Assembly (NCBI GenBank): GCA_037102815.1
Contig: BTPP01000012.1
Coordinates: forward strand, 1 to 64,000
Length of the DNA stretch: 64,000 nucleotides
From: Neurospora intermedia
Taxonomy: Eukaryota > Ascomycota > Sordariomycetes > Sordariales > Sordariaceae
Reading direction: 5' to 3'
A program made the position numbers and the translations under genes. The notes below the pieces were generated by a model that made no database searches, was not told the DNA's origin, and saw only the letters and a list, made by a program, of their open reading frames with translations. Numbering within the stretch: position 1 is the stretch's first letter; each line of letters opens with the position of its first letter. This document shows, one piece after another, positions 57,311 to 64,000 of this stretch.

Positions 57311-58552
57311 CTGGGATGTTCAACTTGGATGGCGAATGATCCTCAGAAACCGAACATGTGAAAGTCCGCATATCAACCTCGAGTATCAGGTACTCATTGC
57401 GCATCCATGTGTCTTTGCGATACCGTCAAACCCAACATTATTGAAATGTCAAAATGTGTTGATGTAGGCGGGTATGGTCTGGCACCAGTCGTCAGTTCAA
57501 TGCTAGGATTGATGAAGAGCGCGTTGGTCCATTGTTTGATGCTCGGCCATAGATATTCTAGGGGCCTAGACATGAGAAGCAACGTGGCCCTCTGCTAACA
57601 GATTTAGGAGAAGCCCAATGCGAAATCTGTGAGTGGTCTCGTGTGATAAATGGCCATTGTTGATCGCATTTCGCAAAGACGCCATCCATAACATGTTCTA
57701 GCTGATAACGAAATGAAGAGCGATTAGTTGTCGCTTAAAGCTGGAGAATACTACATGATGACTGACAGAAGCCAGCCAGCTGGTCTCACGACTCACATCC
57801 ACCACGTGGAAATGTCAGGTCGAGACAAGTGAAACCCCCATAGCGTGATGTCTCTCTTTGTGAGTCCTCTAAAACTGACACTTTTTGACACGCCGGCATC
57901 CGTCCGATCGATTGCATGTTCACATGGACGTCATCCGTCTCCCAGCGATAATTGTTAACGAAGGATAGCTTTCCGTGCACAGACCACACATGTCACTGTC
58001 CAGGTGTTCAATGCATGTCATTGCAGCCGCCAAGAGGTGTCGTTCCCCTGTCAGCGAGTGACAGCAACGATCCACATCATCTTGTGAGAGCTCCATTCTG
58101 AGAAGCGACCAGACCATGCAAGCAACGAACCCACATCCAATCCATTGACGGGCAGCTTGTAGGTTCCCCCTTTGGACACCCTTTGGGCCTCGATTCTCTG
58201 CTTGACAGTTGGCACTCGATACCACCCCCTCCTCAGCCCGAAGCGTGTGGTCCACGACGACCTACGGGACAACAGCAGCAGCACTAGAAGCACCACCAAG
58301 TCGGACCACACCCCTCCCCTCCCCTCCCCCCTCTTCTTCTTCTTCTTCTTCTTTGCTGTAGTACAGCCAACTTTCTAATATCACCACCACCCATTCCTTT
58401 CTTCTTCTCCTTCCCCTTCTTCCTCTCTCTCAGTCTGTCTTGTTGCTACCTACCCGCCCTCTCCCCGTCGCGTCGTCCGTCCTCTTCTCCGCCACCCCAG
58501 CCAGACAACCAACCACGCGCCGCATCATACGAGACATCACGAAACCACCGCC
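57311..58552. other. Intergenic region with pyrimidine-rich sey1 promoter tract
   Basis: No gene recognised. From about 58,310 to 58,440 the plus strand is almost pure C/T, including a CTT/TTC microsatellite at about 58,331-58,353. This lies 100-240 bases before the sey1 start and is typical of constitutive fungal promoters and leaders. Confidence 0.5.
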
Positions 58553-61266
58553 ATGAACGGCCACTTCGCCGCCGTCGACAACGGCAACGGGTCGTCGCCC
58601 GACAGCAACGCCCACAACTTTGAACACGGCATCCAGGTCATCAACGAGGACAAGCAATACAACACCAACCTCAATGAGTACCTCAACGAGACACACGTTG
58701 CCGAGGCCGGCTTCAACTACCACCTCATCTCCGTCTTCGGCTCCCAGTCCACTGGCAAGTCAACCCTCCTGAACCACCTGTTCGGCACCCAGTTCAGCGT
58801 CATGTCCGAGCGAGAGCGTCGCCAGACTACAAAGGGCATCTGGATGTCCAAGAACAAGAACGAGGGAAAGATGGCCGACAACATCCTGGTCATGGACGTC
58901 GAAGGTACCGATGGTCGCGAGCGTGGCGAGGACCAGGATTTCGAGCGCAAGAGTGCCCTCTTCGCCCTTGCTACGAGTGAGGTCTTGATCGTCAACATCT
59001 GGGAACACCAGGTTGGTCTGTACCAGGGCGCAAACATGGGCCTGCTCAAGACTGTTTTCGAGGTCAATATGCAGTTGTTCTTGAAGGATAAGCAGTAGGT
59101 TTCCTGTGATGCGCCTCTAATCGGTGTTCACTTACTAAACAGTTTAGAAACCAAACCCGCTCCCTCCTCTTCTTCGTTATCCGCGACCATATCGGCGTCA
59201 CCCCTCTCGCAAACTTGCGCAACACCTTGATCCAGGATCTGACCCACATCTGGTCCTCCATCTCCAAGCCCGCCGGCCTCGAGAACTCCAAGATCGAGGA
59301 CTACTTCGACTTTGCCTTTGCCGCCCTCCCGCACAAAATCCTGCAACCCGATAAGTTCATCTCCGAGGTTCAGAATCTCGGCTCCCGCTTTATTGCCGGC
59401 CACCGCAACAAGGACTCAGATGCCACCGACGACCAAGAACTCACCGGTGGCGTCTTCCTCCCCGAATACCATCGCCGTATCCCTGCCGACGGCCTCTCCA
59501 TCTACGCCGAGGGCATCTGGGACCAGATCGTCTCCAACAAGGATCTCGACTTGCCCACGCAACAAGAACTTCTCGCGCAGTTCCGCTGTGACGAGATTGC
59601 GCGCGAGGTGCAAATCGCCTTTGACGCCGCCATTGCTCCTCTCGAAGAACAACAGGCCGAGTCCACCCGCGCCGGCAAGCCCGCCGTCCTACCCGATCTC
59701 GGTCAAATCGGCGCCGAGGCCCGTGAGAAGTGCGTCAAGAACTTTGAGACTCAGGCCTCCCGCTACCACAAGGGCGTGTACACCACGAAGCGCGCCGAGC
59801 TCGAGGACAAAATCGACAACCGCCTCAAGGCTCTTTACCAAGCCCATCTCACCGCCGCTCACAAGGCGGGCGTGACTGCCTTCTCCGATGCCGTCACCAA
59901 CGCTGTCAAGGCAGGGCAAAAAGCGGGCGGTGCTTACGAGTTCGCCGAGATTGTCGAGAAGCAAAAGACCAAGACTCTTGAAATCTTCAAGAAGGAGGCC
60001 CAGTCCCTCGCCATCCCCGGAGTGGCCTGGTCCAACTTCAAGCCACAGTACCTCATCTTTGAAAAGGAGCTCGACGAAGTCTCTGCGCGCTTGCGCAAGG
60101 AGGAGATGCGCCGCTTGGCGATTCGTGTAGAGCGGTGGGTCAAGTCCCGCCTAGGCGACGCAATTGGGCTGGAATTCAACAAGCTCGGGTCCGGTCGTGG
60201 TGGGTCTGGTGCTCCGGAGTCTGGTGAGAAACCCGCTACCGAGAAGGACATTTGGGATCGTGTATGGAAGGCCTTTATCAGCATTGTGGGTGAAGCCGAG
60301 AGCAGGTTTACCGATCGCGCCAAGAGCTTCGAAGCTAGCGACGATGAAGTCCAAGTCGGCCTCTGGCGCCTCCGCCGCAAGTCGTGGGTCGCGCTGCGCG
60401 AGAAGATCGAAGAAGAAGTAATGGAGTCCAACATTCTCATGAAGCTTCGCGAGAACTTCGAAGACAAGTTCCGCTACGACGAAGATGGAGTGCCACGCAT
60501 TTGGCGGCCGTCGGATGACATTGAAGGGATTTACACGCGCGCGCGCGAGTCGACGCTCGGTCTCGTCCCGCTGCTATCCCGCTTCCGCCTGACATCCACC
60601 AGTGCCCCTCCGGATTTGATCGAGTTTGTCGGTCCCCAACCGCACGGCGTCGAGCCAGGTGATGAAGAGGACCTGACGCCGATTGGTGGCGTTGACGAGG
60701 ACGAGGGTAAGTCCCTCGAGGAGGAGACGACGATTTTGAGCGAGCCCAAGAAGCAGGATTTGGTGGTGAGGTTTAAGAAGATGGCAGATGGAGTGTATGT
60801 TGAAGCCAAGAGGAGCGCGATTGGCGGGATCACGCAGGTGCCGCTCTACTTTTATGCTGTGTTGTTGGTGCTGGGTTGGAACGAGTTCGTTATGGGTAAG
60901 CTTTCCTCCTCCGCCTTTTCTCTTTCTTTTACTCTTCTTGACCCGAGCACTGACCAATCGCAAACAGTCCTCCGTAACCCGATCCTCTTTCTCCTCCTCC
61001 TGCTTATCAGCGGCGGCACCTACGTCGCCTACAGCCTCAACCTCCTTGGGCCAATGATGCAGATGGCCAATGCGGCTTCCACACAAGGCATGGAGATCGG
61101 CAAGGCCAAGTTGAGGGACTTTTTGGAGAACCACGAGGGAGCCAGGGGGGCTTTGGGGATGCCTCCAAAGAACGCCCAGAGAGTTGAGAGTGGAATCAGC
61201 ATGGATACGCTGGATAGCAACGGCAAGAGGAAGGAGACAGGGCTGGGGGCTGAGGATGACATCTAG
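58553..61266 (+). CDS. sey1: Sey1/atlastin-type ER membrane fusion GTPase, 862 aa
   Basis: Exons 58,553-59,094, 59,148-60,895 and 60,968-61,266. Acceptor 1 (TTTAG before AAACC) was chosen because it restores [20 protein letters not shown]. GTPase motifs: P-loop GSQSTGKST (63-71), [10 protein letters not shown] (switch I), [11 protein letters not shown] (115-125) and FVIRDHIG (the RD motif). A long helical bundle follows, then a hairpin of two TM segments ([14 protein letters not shown], interrupted by intron 2, and [21 protein letters not shown]) and a cytosolic amphipathic tail. The protein tethers and fuses ER tubules in trans using GTP hydrolysis and so keeps the tubular ER network. Length and order match fungal RHD3/Sey1 proteins. 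Confidence 0.96.
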
Positions 61267-62296
61267 GTGATATCAGAGAGGTAAATCCTGTTCGGAAGGA
61301 AACAAGTGGGGAAAAAAAGGAGTTGAGTGTACCGCAAGCGGATGATCACTTGTTGTGGGAGTGTTAGTGCCTGGGTGGGTTGGTATGGTATAGAAAGCTA
61401 TAAAGTCACTTCATGTTGTTGTTTACCTAGATATAGGAGTTGCCATCCTTTTTTTGGTACATCATTTGGGTTCATTTAACGTCTAGTCTCCACGTCCCTC
61501 ACATCTCCAGTTTCGAGACTGAGCTTCCGGCCTTCCCAGCTTGTGACTGAACATGCCAGTTGGTGCCCTCAGGAGAGCCTGGCCGTTGAACGTAATGGAC
61601 ACCATGGCAGACGAGTTAGTGGCACGCATGTGAATGACAATGTTCGCTCCCATGTTTGAATTTACTAAGCCTGCTTCTGGAATCTATAGTTTCCAGCCTG
61701 CCTCGACTTACCCACTCGCGCAGCAATCCGGTAATGCTGCCGACGGCAACAGCAATCTATAATAGGACATGAACGGTAGAAAAAGATTCGAGCCAATGTA
61801 ATACAAGACCAAGAACAGGAGAAAAGCGCCCCCTCAAATACCCCATTTTAGACTCCAATCCTAATCAGCAGAAGCAGAGCAAAGAGCCAAGTAACCTGAC
61901 AGCGCGGCTTGTGAACAGCGACGGCAGGGAAATGAATAGCAGGGAGTAGGAAAGGTACTCAAGCAAGCATCTGTGTGTGTTTATGTCACTTCTGTGACAC
62001 TAAGGTTTCCCAATAACTGCACAACCTGGAAAACCGGGAACTCGGACAAGAAGACGAAATAACAAGCGAAGAATTGGACCCAAGAAATGCCGGACACCCA
62101 AAGACTAAGATGACCGACCGGTAGAGCGAACGACAGGCTAAGGTAGGTAGGTAACCCGCAGCTATCATGACAAGGAAAGAAAGCCAACAATTGCTTGATT
62201 GAACTACGCCCAAAAAAAAGCGAAACGAGGGAGGTTCAAGCATCCGAACAATTCACTCCCCCTGTGTACTTCGACTCCATTCAAACCTGCCATGAC
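61267..62296. other. Convergent 3' region
   Basis: About 1 kb between the ends of sey1 and the CENP-C gene. It should carry both terminators. No open frame or repeat of note apart from one TAAGGTAGGTAGGTAACC at about 62,138-62,155. Confidence 0.45.
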
Positions 62297-64000
62297 CTAA
62301 GCAGAAGCAGAAGCGGCAGCAGATGTGTCCAACACGGAGTTTTCTGCCCCACTGACACCTTCGTCGCCCTCCGAGGATGGCCTGACCTGCACCTCGCACC
62401 CTTGCGAGAAGAAGACGCGAGCAGGCTGGTCGTAGTCGTTTTCAATCGAGTAGTAGTTGCCTGTTTTCGTGCACCAGTGTCAGTGTCAGTTCTGTCAACA
62501 ACATATCACAGTACCAATAGCGTGGGAAGGTTGATGGCCAAAAAAAGAAAAAGAAAAAGAAGAAAAAAACATACCCCTCGGCACAAACCACATCCCCCCC
62601 TTTCCAATCCTAAACACCGTCTCATTCACCGTCACCAACACCCTCCCCGTATACACAAAAAAGGTCATGAACATTTTACGTGAGTTCTTGGGCCTCTTGA
62701 CGGCTCCGGGTGGCAGATCCACCACGCCCGCGCCAAAGAAGCCTTCGTTGACCGTCTTGGCATACCTGAACGCCGCGTCCTTGACTTTCTGCGTGCGAAT
62801 GGCTCGGCCCGAAATAGCCAGCTGCTTCTCCTGCACTTCGACCTCGTCGTCCAGCGCGGGCGGGTGGAACTCGTGTTGCGGGTACCAGGTGACCACGTCG
62901 CCTCCGAGAATGCCGGGGTTGAGCTCCCAGGGTTCTGGAGGGGAAGGGTCTTCGTCTCTTTGGGCCCGGCGGGAGGTGCCACCAGCGGCAGCATTGTTGC
63001 CGCCACGCTTAGTACCCCGGCCACGGCTGCGAGAGAAATCCACGACTTCTTCCTCCACGCGCACGACTTCTTTGATGGTGGGCAAAACGAATTTCCTCTT
63101 ACGCGCCACCTCCCCGGCACTAGATCCCTTGGAGGACTTGGGCGCGTGGTCGGCGACGAATTCGTCTTCCTCGTATTCGTAGTCGACGTGCTCGTTGCGC
63201 CAGTAGGCGAGGGGCTTGAAGGAGTGGCGACCGGAACGGGTGCGGATGATGGCGTTGCTGTCGCCGGGGACTTCGCGCCTGTTGATGACGAGACCGCGAG
63301 ACTTGGGGAGGGGAGGGCCGCGGGGAATGGCAATGGAGGTATCGGCATCGGCGGCGGGTACGGGAGAGGGTTGGCGCTTGCGGCCACCTTTCGGTTTTGT
63401 GGCCTTGGTGGCCTTGGTGACCTTCTCGTTGACGGGTTCGGCGGCGGGGGTTGGGGCTCTACCCTTTCCTTTGGCGGCCCTGGATCGCGAGGGACCGGCT
63501 TGAACGGGTTCTGGTTCTGGTTCCTCGACTTCTTCTGGCGCAGGGGTGAGTGATTTCCTCGGCCTTCCTCTGCCCTTGGCGGGTGCAGGCGCGGTCTCGG
63601 TACGTTGGCGCTTGGGTTGGCGACTGGAGGAGGACTCTTCAGCATCGGTAGCGGGTTCTTCCACGGTGCGCCGTTTCCTGCCTGGTTTGGCTGCGGGGGC
63701 CGGTTCTTCCACGGCTGCGGCCTTGCCCTTGGCTCCCCTTCCTCGCTTTCCAGCAACCTGGGGCGCGACTTCTTCTGGTTCACCCTCTGCCTCTTTCTCT
63801 TCCTCCCGCTCCTCCTCTTCTACTACGGGCGCAGCAGGTTTCCGTCCACGCTTTACAGCTGCGGGTGCTGGTGAGGGTTCCTTGGCCTTGGGCTTCCTTC
63901 CAGGCTTCTTCTTGGCGGCGGGCACAGACACAGCTTCGGGAGCTTCCTCTGGTTCCTCCTCTTCCTGGTCTGCCGGCTGCTCCTCCTCAACTTCCCCATT
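62297..64000 (-). CDS. cenp-c: Inner kinetochore protein CENP-C/Mif2, C-terminal part (N-terminus beyond the window)
   Basis: The frame is open from the window edge (64,000) to a splice donor at 62,575. The last exon, 62,460-62,297, follows a 114-base intron and completes the protein: WFVPRG|NYYSIENDYDQPARVFF.., ending ..ASASA. Visible parts, in order: a long Glu/Pro/Lys-rich region with AT-hook-like KRGRKP and GRGRPRK segments; the CENP-C signature (RTRSGRHSFKPLAYW then RNEHVDYEY), which binds the CENP-A nucleosome; and a C-terminal cupin dimerisation domain (FMTFFVYTGRVLVTV, FRIGKGGMWFVPRG, NYYSIEN). It bridges centromeric chromatin to the outer kinetochore. The upstream N-terminal Mis12-binding part is missing only because the window stops. 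Confidence 0.93.

Noticed and set aside
62864-63553. 229-codon Gly-rich plus-strand frame
   Set aside because: Exact antisense shadow of the CENP-C coding exon.

Overview
The window starts at a chromosome end: 176 bases of CCCTAA repeat, which is the C-strand of a TTAGGG telomere. It then runs 64 kb inward. Short spliceosomal introns (about 50-120 bases, GTRAGT-like donors), a fungal gene set (HET, SesA, Clr5, Zn2Cys6, CENP-C, Sey1, Med18) and a distal block whose CpA/TpG content has decayed to TpA, as repeat-induced point mutation (RIP) does, point to a filamentous ascomycete of the Sordariales. It is most likely Neurospora or a close relative; that placement is inference.

Layout. 1-176 is telomere. 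177 to about 6,960 is AT-rich, RIP-mutated repeat DNA. It contains a readable reverse transcriptase relic of a Ty3/gypsy retrotransposon on the minus strand, a 36-base minisatellite and a diverged ~97-base duplication. The first gene, at about 7.5 kb, is a three-domain uracil phosphoribosyltransferase-like protein. From 10 to 45 kb the genes are sparse and separated by 1-4.6 kb gene-free stretches. They are a conserved hypothetical, a PhoD phosphatase, a small Hva1-TUDOR protein, a HET-domain protein, a 4-TM protein, a Clr5/TPR protein, two secreted Cys-rich proteins with dibasic (KR) sites, guanine deaminase, a single-TM mucin-like protein, Med18 and a Zn2Cys6 regulator. A 335-base MITE with perfect inverted repeats and a TA duplication lies at 13.9 kb.

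The most striking region is 47.6-54.3 kb. Three neighbouring but otherwise unrelated genes carry the same ~23-residue Gly/Gln/Asn motif with a 9-residue period (GxGxQ-xxxx, twice, then GxGxF). It is N-terminal on an ankyrin-repeat protein and C-terminal on a SesA-domain protein and on an unrecognised helical/coiled-coil protein. This is the architecture of fungal amyloid signalling (receptor nucleates, effector responds), and the motif resembles the sigma motif of the sesA/het-eN family. Here the receptor-like protein has ankyrin repeats and no visible nucleotide-binding domain, and two different putative effectors share the motif.

From 54.5 kb to the end there is a poorly resolved membrane-protein gene, then a fructosamine-kinase-family gene, the ER-fusion GTPase Sey1 and, cut by the window edge, the kinetochore protein CENP-C/Mif2. 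These last are housekeeping genes and mark the inner edge of the subtelomeric zone.

Most genes are intron-bearing. Exon junctions given here were worked out by hand from reading frame, splice consensus and family continuity.
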